A DNA stretch of 64,000 bases from Rhodamnia argentea (Eukaryota; Streptophyta; Magnoliopsida; Myrtales; Myrtaceae): contig NC_063156.1 in NCBI RefSeq assembly GCF_020921035.1, positions 4,526,001 through 4,590,000 of the forward strand, read 5' to 3'. The position numbers were made by a program, and so were the translations under genes. The notes beneath the pieces are model-generated. The model was not told where the DNA came from. It made no database searches and worked only from the letters and a program-made list of their open reading frames with translations. Shown in pieces: positions 29,481 to 42,098 of this stretch. Within the stretch, counting starts at the first letter, position 1; each line of letters starts with the position of its first letter.

Positions 29481-31055
29481 TCATATCTCTCATTTAAATT
29501 AGCTGTGGAAACAATTCCCACGACATTTTAGGTGGAACCTCAAACCTCGACTCATTTCGTATATTCAAGAGGACTAGTTCATTATATATATATATAGTTT
29601 CTTCTGTGAATGTGTTGTGAAACCTAACCAACACGACCATGCTTGGCCACGATAAAACACAACTATACATTTGAACATTGGCTACATCACACACCAACCT
29701 TTCACAACTTATGTAAGCTTGACTCCACTTTAATTGCAGCCGGTCAAATTGAAGAAATTATTTAGACTCAAAAACATTGATAATGTGAGCTCCCGCCCTC
29801 CACTCTCTTGGTTCGATCAGCTATTTAAGAACCCGAGAATGGATAAATGTTGGGCGTATAAGGGGGAAAAAAGAGCTCCTGACCAATGTGGTCATTGACC
29901 CTAGATTCCAAGCAATTCAATCTGTCCTTTAACTGCTATACTCCCGTCATTTCTAGTATAGCAATATTCATCATCTACTGGAAAGGGAAACTTCTCTGGC
30001 TCCAGATTCCATAAAGCGCCAAAGTTTCATTCCGGGGAGAAGAGTCATCTCAACTCAAGCAAGAGGGCGATAAACATGTTGGTAGAGAAAGTGAAGCCAC
30101 AGTCCAAGTTGTAAATTACCTGGAATTTGGAATGACTTGGGATGGCTTCCAAAGTCCACCGTGCAAAAGACTGATTTTCAGAGTCAGTGGCTTAACTTGG
30201 CGTTCTAGTCACGACATCAATGTCCTGTTTACAGAACACCATCGCTCCAACCATTTTGTTAATGCAGAGTCTTTCCGCGATGATGATAGTGAATACTGAA
30301 TACACCAGTTTCTGGAGATGATTTATATCATAAGCAATACTAGCTCAGACTCGAATGAATCTAGAATCGTGATATATTATGAACTAAGAGGCATTGTTTT
30401 GATCTATGGACCAAACCAAGTCATCCGGATCGATGATCATGTGAGCATACAGTGGCACCCACATAATGGCATTCACTCACATATCTATAAACTATTCAAT
30501 TACCTGTAATTATAAACAGTAGGTCCCACAATCTTCCCAGATTTGAAAAGTGGTCCACCTTACAAGGATCGGAGCTATAACGACGGTTGTGCAAAATGGA
30601 AACTCAAAATCTACTTAGTGGCTTAAACTACAGCGGCTTACTGGAAAATTCTTGGTTAAAATAAAAAACAAAACTTACTGGAAGATTCTCCTTGAACATT
30701 GATGCAATCTTCTCATCTCATCCGTTGACATGGTCCTGACCGTGTGAACCTTTTCATTTTGTGGTGAATATCTCTAGAGCGCAAATTCGAGATCATTCAG
30801 GCTGTCGTCAACTTCTTCGACTTTTGTATCCAATGTCATTGTTTGAACAGCATTCACTCAACACGTCCAATAGAAACCGTGAGTATCCCCTAACTCCACC
30901 TTGATCAGTAACTGGTTAGTTTGTACTTTGGAGGTGAAGCCTTGGTTGCAAGATTAGCCATGAAAACATGAACTCTTGGAAAGTCCATCTAGCATCAGAA
31001 TTTAACTTAGGTTGATATCTCCGCCTCATCAGCGAACCTCAAATTCAAGATATGA

Positions 31056-34000
31056 TTAGTTGTCTCTTTTTCTACCCTGCAGCTTGGGATTTAGAGACAT
31101 CTCTATTTCTTCAAGTGACCTTCCTTTTGTTTCTACTATGAAATAATAAGCAAATATCGCAGATAACAAGGAAACGCCACCAAAGCCACCATAAACTGAA
31201 TTAACTCCATAAGTCTCAATTAGTTCAAGGAAGAAGAGACCAACCAAGAAGTTGCAGACCTATCAGAAACCAAAGTTGTGCCATCAGATAAAGCAGGAGA
31301 ATGAAGGCATGCAAGAATGGTGGATGGAAGAACCAGAGCGTTAATTATTCCCTTTTAATTGGAAATCTCAAGATACATACCCAATGAACAGAAAAGCTGA
31401 ACCCCATGATCTTCCCACGCATTCTCGTGCTGCTTAGTTCTGGTATGATGATACCGGTTACAGGCCCAGCACCAGTGGCGAAAGTGAATATGTACCTGAG
31501 TCAAAAGTGGAAGATCCACTAGCTTCACACATAAATTGGATACAAGACAGTGCCCAACAGGATTTTGACATAGAGGCATCAATGTTTCAGTTGTTGTGTT
31601 GGAGGAGAACCATATACTTACATAAGGGTTCCTAGAATTGATAGAGAGTGGCTGAGATCTTCATCTAGCGGAAAACTGACAGCATAGACTACCAGAAACA
31701 TTGATGCTGCCTGTTTAATGATTTACCAGCCAACGTCAGTACACCTGATGCATCCTGAACTCATTTACATACCTCAGGAGAGTTAAGATGCAAGTATGAG
31801 AACATGTGAAACTTATGTGCTCCTGCATGACAAAAAATAGAATCCTATCCCACCCCTTTCTCACCATTCCTATGTAGCTTCCAACTAGAAGTCTTTTTCT
31901 TCCCTGCTTGTCCATCAAGTACAGTGCACAGAGAGCACCTGAGAAATTGGGTAAGCATTATACCACATCAAGAGTTGCATTAACAAGCCTATCACACGTA
32001 AAAGCAGATATCAGATTCAAAACCTGCAAAGTTCGTCAATCCAACTAACAAACTTGCTAAAGCACCACTTGTGATACCAACATCTTGGAAAGTCAAGGAT
32101 GAGAAGTAAAGAACTCCATTTATGCCAGCAAATTGTTGTAGTAAGAAAAGGGCACCTCCGATACATGCGACTGCAACCAAAAAGATGAGCAGTTTGAACG
32201 ATATAATTATCTGGAATTTCTGCTGCCAACCTTACTTCCCACCGAATCATATATCAACATCTATTTTTGTACCCTAGACTGATCGAAAAACTGAAAATTC
32301 TCCATATGATCTGGCATGTTATGCTCTTAACAACCATAATTCAATGAAAATGGAAAAGCAAACTTTCGCATAAGAGACGAGAATATTCGAAAAGCTCATT
32401 AAATATAATAGAAATCACATCAAGTTAATTTGAAAAAATCCTTAAGATCAATTTGAACACAGACAAACACAGAATTCCTACTTAATAGTAATCCCTTCAT
32501 TTCTTGGATGAGTAACTAATAACGCCTCAGGATTCCCATAATCCTCAAGCCACCTTCCAAGATATACTAATATCTAATATTAGGCGGTTTAAATAGCCCT
32601 CGTGTGCCAAATATAAAGAACTAGTCACATCACTTTCAGGGTGATACTGATAACGCTACCAATAAAGCTATCCAGAGTAGTTTAAATCCAAAAAGCACCT
32701 TGATACAACCTCTTAAATGTGGCTCCTCAAGGAGTTCCAACCATTTGCTGTCTACTTCACTTCTATCACTTTTAAGAACAGACTGAAATTCTTCAATTGC
32801 TTTATCAACCTCTGATGCACCCCATAGTTTAGAAATAACTTCTCTAGCATCGCCCGCTTTCCCCACCTATGCACATATTTGAATACAAATATTGTGAGAG
32901 AAAAATCAAACACCACACAAATATAAGAATTGGAATAGTTCTTAAAAGCAGATCATAAAACCGGTATCTTACTTTGCAAAGCCAACGGGGGCTATCAACA
33001 GCAAACTGCATACCAAGTGTAATTATAAAACCAGGGACACTGGCGATATACAACATTGTCCTCCACCTGAGCATATGAATTCCAAATGAGTGACATTTAT
33101 CAGTAACTATCTGCTGAGATCAAAACCACTGTATTCTCATTAAAGATAGATGACAGCAATGAGACAGAAAAGGACAGGATGGCTATCTGTTGAATTCACC
33201 ATTTAACAATTTCAGGAAATCGTTAACATTTCCAAGTACGACTTTTTTCCTCATTCACTGTGCCAAGCCCTCCTCCCACTTCATGATTCATCAAATGTAA
33301 TAGAAAGAGAAATGTGCAGACAACTAAAAGCTGTGGAGTTTATTATGGGTCGGAGATAAAAAAATCACAATTGTCAAGCTCACACTCCCCCTACCCTCGC
33401 CCCCCCCTCCCCCCAAACACACACACAAAAAAAAAAAAGGAATTATGAAAGACGAGAAGAATGCATACCAATGTGGATCATCTTCCGATGGAATTCCCAG
33501 ACACAATGAAGTAATGATTCCAAGACAGGTACCTATTTGACACATTGTTCCGAGGGAACCCCTATATTTCGTAGGAGTAACCTACAAAACGAGCATTTAC
33601 TTTCACGAAGGGAATGATGTTATGACACGAAAATGCACTGGTATGATAATATACGGATTGGGAGACTGGTCTTCATGTGTCGATCAGAATGCACAAGAAA
33701 AGGAAATTAGCATTCCCGTAGAAGCTTGAAACCTCAAAGGCAGCATCGATTCCAGTTAACTAACTCTTCAACACAGTTTTCTCACTAAGATGAAGAAAGT
33801 CATCATCTAGGTAAATCAAAGTCCAGTCCTCATAGAACAAATCAACATTGCAAGAGCACCCATATAGTGAAACCAGTGGAAACTTTAAGCACACCATGTG
33901 CCGTAAACCTCACTAAAAAAATTTTATTATCTGCACTCTGCTACAACTCTGACCAATCATTTTACCAGCCAGAACTTCTCAGAATTAACACTGCAAATTT

Positions 34001-37000
34001 AAGATTGTTTCTAAGGAGCTGCGTGATAACACTTCTCCTTCTGGATTTCTCCGCCGGAAGTCAATCTCGCGAGGAAATCCGTTTGGTAAAAACCTTGCCG
34101 AAATAGAAATCCGTTTGGTAAAAAAATTGACTTTTGGTAGGATTTTCAACTTATGGTAAGGTTTTTGGCCAACTTTGAGAAATAAAATTTTTTTACTTCT
34201 CTACTTTAAAATCACTTTTTCGACCCACACGACCTCCGTCCGCCCACCTCCGTGGGCCGCCAACAGCCCGCCCTCCGCCGTAGGCCGGCAGCAAGCGGCG
34301 GGCGGCGGCTGGCCGCCGAAGATTTTGTTAATAATGTTTCAAAAGTAGAAATTTTCAACCGTTACCAAACGAATTTCTCTAATCAGAAGTCAATCTGGAG
34401 CATAAGTAGAAAAATCAACTTTTATTTTTGAGGAGAAGTAGAGAAATCAACGTCTAGTCAAAGTTGATTTATGGTAGAAAAGTGTTACCATGCACGCCCT
34501 AAGCTTAAATTATACTTCAGCCACAAGGCCTATGAAAACAAATAAGCAAATTACTTATTCCATTCAATACGAAAGACAAAAAGGTACCTCTGAAATATAA
34601 ATTGGAACAAGAACAGTGTTCACGCCAATACCGAGGCCTACCAGAAATCTCCCCAAAAGTATTTCATCCAATGAGTTGGCTTGTGCACTGCAACAAAAGC
34701 TGCAGAGTCAGATCCTAACAAATGAATGAAGCTCCTTGGTCGGGTTTCCTCTCCTCCTACTTTTCTATGTATGTGTGCATTACTTGTGAGAGAGTGGGGC
34801 ATCTCTGCCAAGTATGATGAGTAATATCATACAATATGTCCAACAACACTACTACTTAAGTTGAGAAGCATCTTGGGCTTCTATGAGTGAAGTGGTTCAG
34901 AAAACTGGAGGAAGTTTCATCTATAGTTTGCCCAAAAGAATAGATAAATTAATCATTCGCATCTACCATGACTGCTAACCAGGTGGTTATTACATTAAAG
35001 AAATGAAGATACGATGCATCACTGCACAACTGTGTACACAATCAGCAGCTTGTGGTCAGCATGTTTTGGAACAGTCCATGATGAGTAAACGGTAACTTGA
35101 TGCAAGCATGAGAAGCAATGAAAGATTTTAAGCAGCTGTCTATAGAGAGATTATTTTAACCTCTACCTCCAACTAGAGTGCTTTTTGCAATAAAAACAAG
35201 CAAAAATACTAACAAACGGGATTCAGTAGCTGCGTCACGAAACGACAATATCAAAATTTCATCTTTAAGAGCAAGTAGATTGAGAAAGCCAGACTGAGCC
35301 TCTCTAACCAGTTTCCATACAATAATAACTGCCGAACCAAATAGTGAGCTGAATTTGTCATTGCTGAAATCAATTTTTATGAGGTTTCATCTGGTTCACA
35401 AAAATACATTACTGTTGGTTTTTGAAAAGTTGCTCAAGACTGCATAATTTTTTTCTGAAAGTGAGAGCTGAAGGCTGCCTAACCACATAAGGCCAGATTA
35501 AAACAAATATGTAACTATTAGCCGGTTGAAGGAGTATGCTGAAATTTCTCAGCATATCATTTCAGCTGATGGAGCACTCATTTATTGTCATAGCTATTGG
35601 AGTATACTAAAGGATTACCTGACAATGGCACCAAGAATGAGCGGTACCATATCTATTTGGAATGTGCGCCGACAACCCAGCCTATCTACAAGTGAACCAC
35701 AGCTTATACTTCCGATAAAGGCACCGGCTATAAATATGCTTACTACAAGTCCCTCGAGGATTGAGTTGCCTTCAAAACCAAGCTCCCTTGCGATGGAGAC
35801 TATGGGTCCATTCATTACGCTGCAGAGAAGACACTGAAACATTGTGAAGAAGGAACACCAAATAGATGATCGTAAAAGTATTAACCATTAAGAAGAATTC
35901 AGCATACAGATGCTATAAATGCTCAATTAAGGATACTCTAGACAGCACCTATAACCATTCTCAACACCAAAACTACAAAATATGTAGGCGTCTCTAATAG
36001 TCATTTCACTATTGCTTTTGCTGAATATTGTACATTCCCTATAACCCTATTCTCGAAAAAGCAGCATGATTAGACAACTGTAATTTATAGGAATAACCCC
36101 ACCTATGTTCCCTCCATGACTGACTAAATGAGAATAACTGGTCAACATACTGACAAAGAAATAGCCGCGTCGGATTCAGTCCTCAAAGACTAAAGTAACC
36201 CCCTTCCTCTGCAGTTATTTATAAGGAAGGTCATCGCCCGACTTCAAGTTTCAGCTTTCACAGCTGAATCTCCAGATGAAGATAGTTCATTCTCCTCACT
36301 GCCTAAACTCCAATTTTAACAGCAGACTGCCTCTCTAATGCCTGATCTTAAGCTGGGGATCAGGCTTTCTATCGAGTGACTAGATTTCAGAGCTGATAAT
36401 GTCCCCAATTTATATCCCTTGCTTCAACGTTCAATTGCAGTGGAACCATAATTTAGCCTCAAGTGCATATCTCCTCATGTTCCAAAAATGCAGTTTGCAC
36501 TTCGGCAACAATTTGCATCCATTGTCACCGTAAAGCCAAAGTTTGCTAAATTATGAACCACAAAAAACATACAACATCACGATGAAAATGACATGTTAAC
36601 ACTGCCAAGTTTCTCACTAGTAGAACCAGAATAGGCAGTTCTCAGAAAAGTTCCTCTTAAGCCTTTGTTCTCTGTGTCGACTGTCAAATTTAAATGAGCA
36701 TGGTACATTATTAACCCCATGGAATAAGGATTTAAACAGAAAGCAACAACAAAACAGACTTTGCAAATAAACGTATTCCTGCAAATCTTCCAATAAATAA
36801 GAGATCTATCTCCATTGTCGATACAATAGATGAAATTGCAACACTGTTTTCTAAACCAAAAGACTTCTGAAGTAATCAACTATGTCCTCCATACAACATT
36901 ATTTTAGGATTATGCCCCTAAATTCCTTTTGCTCATTGCCCAGAAAGAGATGTGTTCAACCACTCCTTTACCCACGCCCGTTAGATAGTTGGCACATAAC

Positions 37001-37556
37001 ATGCACTTGGCAAAAAGCACACCGCAGGATGGAACCGCACACACAAACGCACACGCACGCAAAGATAGAGCTTCAGACATGTAAGAGGAAGACACGCTGA
37101 CAGAGACTCACCCAATGTGATAACCGAACAGGAAATTGGACATGGAAGCAATCAGCACGTGAGGAAAAGCGGGAAGCCATCCCAAATCGAGGCCTCTGCT
37201 GTGATCGGCGCTCGAAGGCGGCGAATCCTCACTCTCTGCATCAGCGAAACATCGGAAACTTTCAGATGATAACACCCCAACTTAGCAAAAAAAGGAGAAA
37301 CAGGACAACAGCATGTTCAGTAAAAGAGTAGATTGAGCACACAGGGACCTGGTTCATTCGTCTTCAACTCCGGAAGTCGCTTATTCGCCGCCGGAGGCAA
37401 TTTGACCTTCCTCCGGCGAAGCCGAAGGTCGAGACTAAAGAAAGGAACCTTGCGGACGCCAGAGGAACAGATTCTCCGGTAAGGAAGAGACGGAAGCGTG
37501 ACCGGAACAGCACCGTACGGCTGAGTCAGAAGAGTCGTAGCTGTAGCTGTGGCCAT
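31056..37556 (-). CDS. Plastidic glucose transporter-like MFS sugar transporter
   Basis: Twelve minus-strand exons: 37556-37349, 37235-37112, 35819-35619, 34687-34588, 33581-33469, 33066-32973, 32866-32710, 32170-32024, 31938-31865, 31710-31622, 31495-31381 and 31259-31056. They join in phase to 541 residues. Residues 1-70 are Ser/Thr/Arg-rich and almost free of acids, as expected of a chloroplast transit peptide. MFS sugar-porter motifs follow: GSLVDRLGCRRTFQ after TM2, ISEVTPTKYRGSLGTMCQIG, DSPRWL at the end of the first half, FLLQQFAGINGVLYFSS in TM7, LMDKQGRKRLL, and the C-terminal VETKGRSLEEIE at about 516-527. The family would carry hexose across the inner plastid envelope. The sequence is closer to the probable plastidic glucose transporter 2/3 group than to pGlcT itself (from memory). 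Intron 4 contains a MITE. Confidence 0.93.
34021..34498. mobile_element. MITE in an intron of the glucose transporter-like gene
   Basis: The left end GCGTGATAACACTTCTCC (34021) pairs with the right end, whose reverse complement is GCGTGCATGGTAACACTTTT. AT-rich arms enclose a strongly GC-rich core at about 34225-34315 (GGCCGGCAGCAAGCGGCGGG). The phrase GTTACCAAACGAATTTCTCT near 34360 is shared with the 12.1-12.6 kb element, so the two belong to one family. No transposase is present. Confidence 0.65.
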
Positions 37557-38004
37557 CGGAGGGTGGAGACAGGGAGAGCGGGAGATCGCTGTTGTCCAGA
37601 TGAAGCTGCGAGAGCGAACGAGCGAGAGAGAGAGAGACAGAATCTCCCGATGAAATGATCATTGGCGGCTAGCCTACTGCAGAAGCGCAAGGACACCTGC
37701 CACGTCGGGTCGTGCGATCCGTTTCCGGACCGGTTCAGTTTACAAATACACTCCGGATAGGACGGTACCAAATTTTTTTTTTTTTTAAACATGTTCAAGA
37801 GAGAATTTTAAATAAAAGTTCGAAATCCATTTATTTTCTTAAATAAAGATTTAAAGTGAATTTTGTATTAAATAAGAGCCTCAAATGCTAAATTTGTTTT
37901 TCAAAAAACTGATCGAAGGACATTTTCAGCGTTTACTTTTTTAAATGTTTTTCTTTTTAGATTTTCTTTATTTATTTTTCTTTTCCTTTTTACTTTTTTC
38001 TCTT
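37557..38004. other. Upstream region of the sugar transporter gene
   Basis: The first 120 bases form the pyrimidine/GA-rich leader (GAGAGAGAGAGAGACAG, minus-strand CT-rich) of the transporter. Beyond 37750 the sequence is AT-rich and contains phrases such as TTCTTAAATAAAGATTTAAA that resemble the element at 41.3-42.1 kb. No coding sequence is seen. Confidence 0.5.
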
Positions 38005-40389
38005 GGAAAAGGCTAGTCTGACCATCCCACCAATTCTGACGGATGGTCAAATTCTAACCACAAATCTCTTTTGGTGAAACCGGATCACTATTGTCATCCT
38101 TTTGACTACCAAATTTCTTTTTTTCAATTGTAAACGAAAATTAAAAAAAATTATAAGAAGGCCCACACAATCAAATATTTTAATAAAATATATTCAATTA
38201 TTAATATTCAAATAATTAACAGCAACTTTAAAAATAGTAGATATTATTCTCCCACCAAATAAAAAAATTACATGGATATTGTTCTTAAAATACGAAAATA
38301 TTCTCAATAACTCAAAAAAATAGAAATGTAATTTTGACTCCATATTGAATCAACACTTAAAATGTTGGCTTTGTAACTAATAACGAAATCATTGTGCAAT
38401 GAAATGACTTGTCATTCCTTTTGCTCAAATCAAATTGCTCCGGAAGGACTCTCCGGTGACAAAAAATTAAGATCGATAATATCGATTATGCACAAAACAA
38501 ATGAAGTAAAGAAAAACTCAAAATAAGAATTCCTAGAGAAAAAAATGCACCATGTTGATCCAAATCTCATTGATGAAGATGTGTATGGACCTAAAACATT
38601 ACAAAGTCAATCTTAGGATCACATGAGTCAAAGCTAAAGTAAAAAAAAAAATAATAATAATCAAATCTCATAGATGAAGATGTGGAGGGACCTAAAACAT
38701 TACAAAATCAATATGTGGTCTATTTCTATACATTACCTGTTCGAATGTTTGGTTCATTGAGAATATTTACATGACCATGAGACTCCGGACCATATATCAT
38801 TACACACAAATAAAAAGTCAATTTATAATCAAGTATGTTATTTCAAAGCAAAATTATAACAAGTATCAGCATGCCCGATTCTTTGTTGATTACAAATCAA
38901 ATTTTGAGCATAGGTACGATGACTCATTTGATCTGGATTCCCGGTAGTGTCAAAACTAATGAAATTTCTTGTATTAGTTAATTCAAATGGCAAGTGTTAA
39001 GACATATATTTTCAAATAATTCTACATAATTATTGAAAAATAGTTTGGAAACATTATACGGTGTGATCCGGATTCCCTCGAGACCGAACGCACATCGAGT
39101 GATTAGGGATTGGTTTTTTTCTACGAGAAAGTTTAAATGCATTAGTTTAACAAACTACTATTAAATTGAAAATAAATATATGAAAAAATTACATCGTGTT
39201 AATTAGAATTATTAGTGAAAAAGTTCATATGCTTTAAAGTCTACCGTTTAATACACAAGTAATAACAATATATCTTTATTGTGAAAAAGATAAATCTACC
39301 TTTGTAGATGCTTTTCATTTGGGTTTCTCAATTGGGCTCTTAAAACGATTTTCTCTTGGACGAGCAAGTCTCTTTCCTTGAATTGGATCCTTTATCTGGA
39401 TGCTTTGAGTAACATTCTGATAGAAATTGATTGGGCTAAATAAGTGATCATAACATTCGTTTGAATCATCAAAATTGACACCGTTAAATATGGTGTTCAA
39501 AAGGTAAGAACACTTGAAATCCTTTTTTCCATCGAGACAATATGTAATTACTCATGTTATTTCCCACTTCAGACAAACATCATGCCGTACTCTAACAATT
39601 GACTCCTTTTCTTTGCACCCTTGACGACTGCAACAAAGTACCGCACCACGTTTTCCATCTCTACCTTTTCTTTCACACGAGTTTAACACTCTAATGCCAA
39701 ATTCCGCATTTTTAGCATAAATGTTATAGAATGCACAAGCCTCATCATAAGAATAAAACTCCATACCTATGCAAGGTGTCCTGATGCTTTCATCACTAAC
39801 ATCTTCGGTTGCATTGTTCATCTCATCTTCGTCAACACCATTATTTTCACGAGTGAAGTTGCTTTCAATATGAACTCCATCCATCTGCACGAATTTTGAA
39901 AAAAAAAATTAGCATTATATGTCTAGAATATAGACACAAACTGAAATTCGACGACAATGAATACCTGTGACTCTCTTGCGATCAAAGAAGCAGAGATTAA
40001 AGAACGTTTCCTCACAGTTATGACTTATTCGATTATAGAATCTTACGATAATCAGAAGTTCAAAGTATACGAGATAATTATGTTCCTATTTTTTTTTTTT
40101 AGTTATTAAGAATATTTTTGTATTTTGGGAACAATATCCATGTAATCTTTTTATTTGGCCGCAGAATAATAACTACTATTTTAAAAGTTGTAACTTATTA
40201 TTTGAATATTATCGATTGGATATTTTCCTCTTATAATTTTGTTTTTTAATTTTAGCTTACACTAAAAAAAATTTGGCAGTCAAAAGGATGAAACCCGATC
40301 ATTGATCCGGTTTCACCAAGAAAGATGTGTGGTTAGAATTTGACTGTCCCACCGTCAGAATTGGTGGGACGATCTGGCTAGCCTTTTCC
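38005..40389 (-). mobile_element. Deleted Mutator-like element (FAR1-type MULE) with about 310 bp TIRs
   Basis: The left arm (38005 to about 38327) and the reverse complement of the right arm (40389 back to about 40083) align over roughly 310 bp. Shared phrases include GGAAAAGGCTAG at the tips, TCCCACCAATTCTGACGG, GGTGAAACCGGATCA and TTACATGGATATTGTTC. Long TIRs are the hallmark of Mutator-like elements. The interior keeps two minus-strand coding fragments of a FAR1-type protein (39552-39884 and 39315-39500), but the MULE transposase core is missing. The flanks TTTTCTCTT and TTTCCTCTC match at 7 of 9 positions, a possible 9-bp target duplication, although both are low complexity. Confidence 0.8.
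39315..39884 (-). pseudogene. Internally deleted FAR1/FHY3-type MULE transposase gene
   Basis: The minus-strand frame from the ATG at 39884 to the stop at 39552 encodes an acidic leader and then the FAR1 DNA-binding domain: GMEFYSYDEACAFYNIYAKN, FGIRVLNSCERKG, and CCSRQGCKEKES with the C-x(n)-C zinc-ligand pattern. The ATG follows a good acceptor (GTGCAG), as is common in FAR1 genes. Downstream at 39500-39315 lies QIKDPIQGKRLARPRENRFK, which matches the DPIQ-KGRPR-NR-KS segment found near the C-terminus of FAR1-like proteins. The MULE transposase DDE region and SWIM finger that normally separate these parts are absent, so the element cannot move itself. FAR1/FHY3 regulators derive from such transposases. 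Confidence 0.8.
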
Positions 40390-41080
40390 TTTCCTCTCCC
40401 CTCCCCTCCCCAGGCCATCGCCACCTTTGCAAGAATCAACAGAGTAGAAATCAATGAAGCCATCTCACACGAGAACAGAGTAAAAAAAAAGAAATTCTCA
40501 CACACTAAGACAAGCAAACAAAAATAGAAACTTATACCTATTCAAACCCAAAAACGTGAACAAACTTAACACAAAGGCAAAAGAAAAAAAAAATGTATTT
40601 CGCCATGCTTGGTCAGAGAAGAAACCGAGACCATGGACATCAAGAAACCAAAGATACTAATCACAAAAACCATGTAATACCTGTGCAAATTAGTGGCTTC
40701 GTGACTAGTTATCTATGAATAAAGACATTAACGCAGTACTAATTCTTTCATTCGCATGTGTTATGCACGTGTCTGATTCGATATAAATTTAAATGATATT
40801 TTCAATAGAATATACGGTACCATGTTATTCCTTCTATCGTTTCCGGATTGTGGGTGGAATTGTATAAGCTAGATTTCAATGGCTTGTGGTATCGTGTTAT
40901 TTCTCCATTTGTCCGGAATTGTCTAAGTTTCGCATTTTTGTTTGCTTTTTTAACTGTGTGAGAATTTCTTTTTCTTTACTCTACTCTTGCGTGAGATTGC
41001 TTCGTTGATTTCTAGTCTATTGATTCTTGCGAGGGTGGCGATGGCCCAAGGAGGGGAGGGAAGAGGAAAAAGAAAAAAGA
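40384..41080. mobile_element. Second long-inverted-repeat element abutting the MULE
   Basis: Left arm about 40384-40527, right arm about 40931-41080. Shared phrases (right arm reverse-complemented) include CCATCGCCACC, GCAAGAATCAA, AGAAATCAA and AAAGAAATTCTCACACA. The arms are about 140 bp and roughly 85 percent identical by eye. The interior (about 400 bp) has no coding signal. It starts exactly where the right TIR of the FAR1 MULE ends, so it is either a neighbouring insertion or a rearranged arm of a related element. Confidence 0.7.
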
Positions 41081-41320
41081 AAAGAAAAAAAAGGAAAGAA
41101 AAATTAAAAAAATTACAAAAGTAAAAGATGAAAATGCTTTTCAATTATGCCTTTTTTTGAAACAATTTGATTATTTCCGGCCCGATTCAGACCCTTATTT
41201 GACACAAGGTTCACGTCGGACATGCATTTGAGAAATGATTACACTTCGGGCCCTTATTTAGAATTCTCCCAAATAAAAATTGAGTCCTAAGAATTATAAA
41301 AATGCAATTGAGTCGTAAAA

Positions 41321-42098
41321 TTTAGGAAAATTTTCAAATAATGCTCCAAGTGCCCTCATTTCTCAAATAAGGATCTAAAGTGGATCCTTTTTCAAATAAG
41401 GGCATGAAGTGCCACTCTTTGAAATGAAGTACATATTGTTTCAAATAAGAGCATAAAATGACTATATTAGTATGAAAAAAAGGCACGAGTCACTTTAGTT
41501 AGGGGCATTTTGGTCATTTACTATTCTATTTTATTTTTTTCCTTTTTTGTTTCTAATAGATTTTGAAAAAAAAACAAAAAGTATAAAAAAAAAAATAAAG
41601 AAACATCTCTAGGAGGACGGTCACCCCCATGGTGGTGTGGCGATTTTGTTCGTCGGGGTCGCCGACGACCTCGCCTAGGTCCTGCTGTGACCGGGTGGGT
41701 CGAAGGGTGCCATCTATCTCGATCCCGGCCGATGGCCGCAGCCCTTTCTCAACTCGAGCGGGGGCCCGGCCCTAGCCAAGGCGCCGGCGACCCCGACCGC
41801 CATATGACCTCCCACCTGATTTTTTTCTTTTTTTTATATACTTTTTGCTTTTGTTTTTTAAATTTAATTTAACAAAAAATTATATTAAATTTACATTTTG
41901 GCAAAAATTCCCTTGTTTGGCCGAAAAATTTGGCTAATCGGCGAGGGAGACCCTAATTTGAAATAATCGTAGCCATTTTAAGCATTTCTTTAAGACAATG
42001 ATGGCATTTCAAACCCTTATTTGAAATAAAGTTCACTTCATGCCCTTTATTTAAGAAAATGAGGGCACTTGATGCCTATTTTAGGATGTTTGCCTAAA
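41321..42098. mobile_element. MITE with AT-rich arms and GC-rich core
   Basis: Left arm phrases CAAGTGCCCTCATTT, CAAATAAGGGCATGAAGTG and TTTGAAATGA recur in the reverse complement of the right arm as CAAGTGCCCTCATTT, AAATAAAGGGCATGAAGTG and TTTGAAATGC. The arms are over 100 bp. The core at about 41600-41810 is GC-rich, with repeated GTCGCCGACGACCTCGCC-like wording, and short ORFs there are compositional artefacts. No transposase. Confidence 0.72.

Larger units (their letters stand above)
26284..31055. other. 4.8 kb intergenic region, no gene seen
   Basis: Spacer between the start of the NAT gene and the stop of the sugar transporter, both on the minus strand. It begins with a pyrimidine/purine-rich leader (GAGAGAGAGAGAGAACGG at about 26467), the presumed NAT promoter. 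It holds a possible decayed LTR-type remnant at 27480-27890, a poly(A) micro-insertion at 28779-28833 and a possible tRNA-like SINE head at about 29419-29475. Short ORFs such as 27929-28198 show no domain. Confidence 0.55.
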
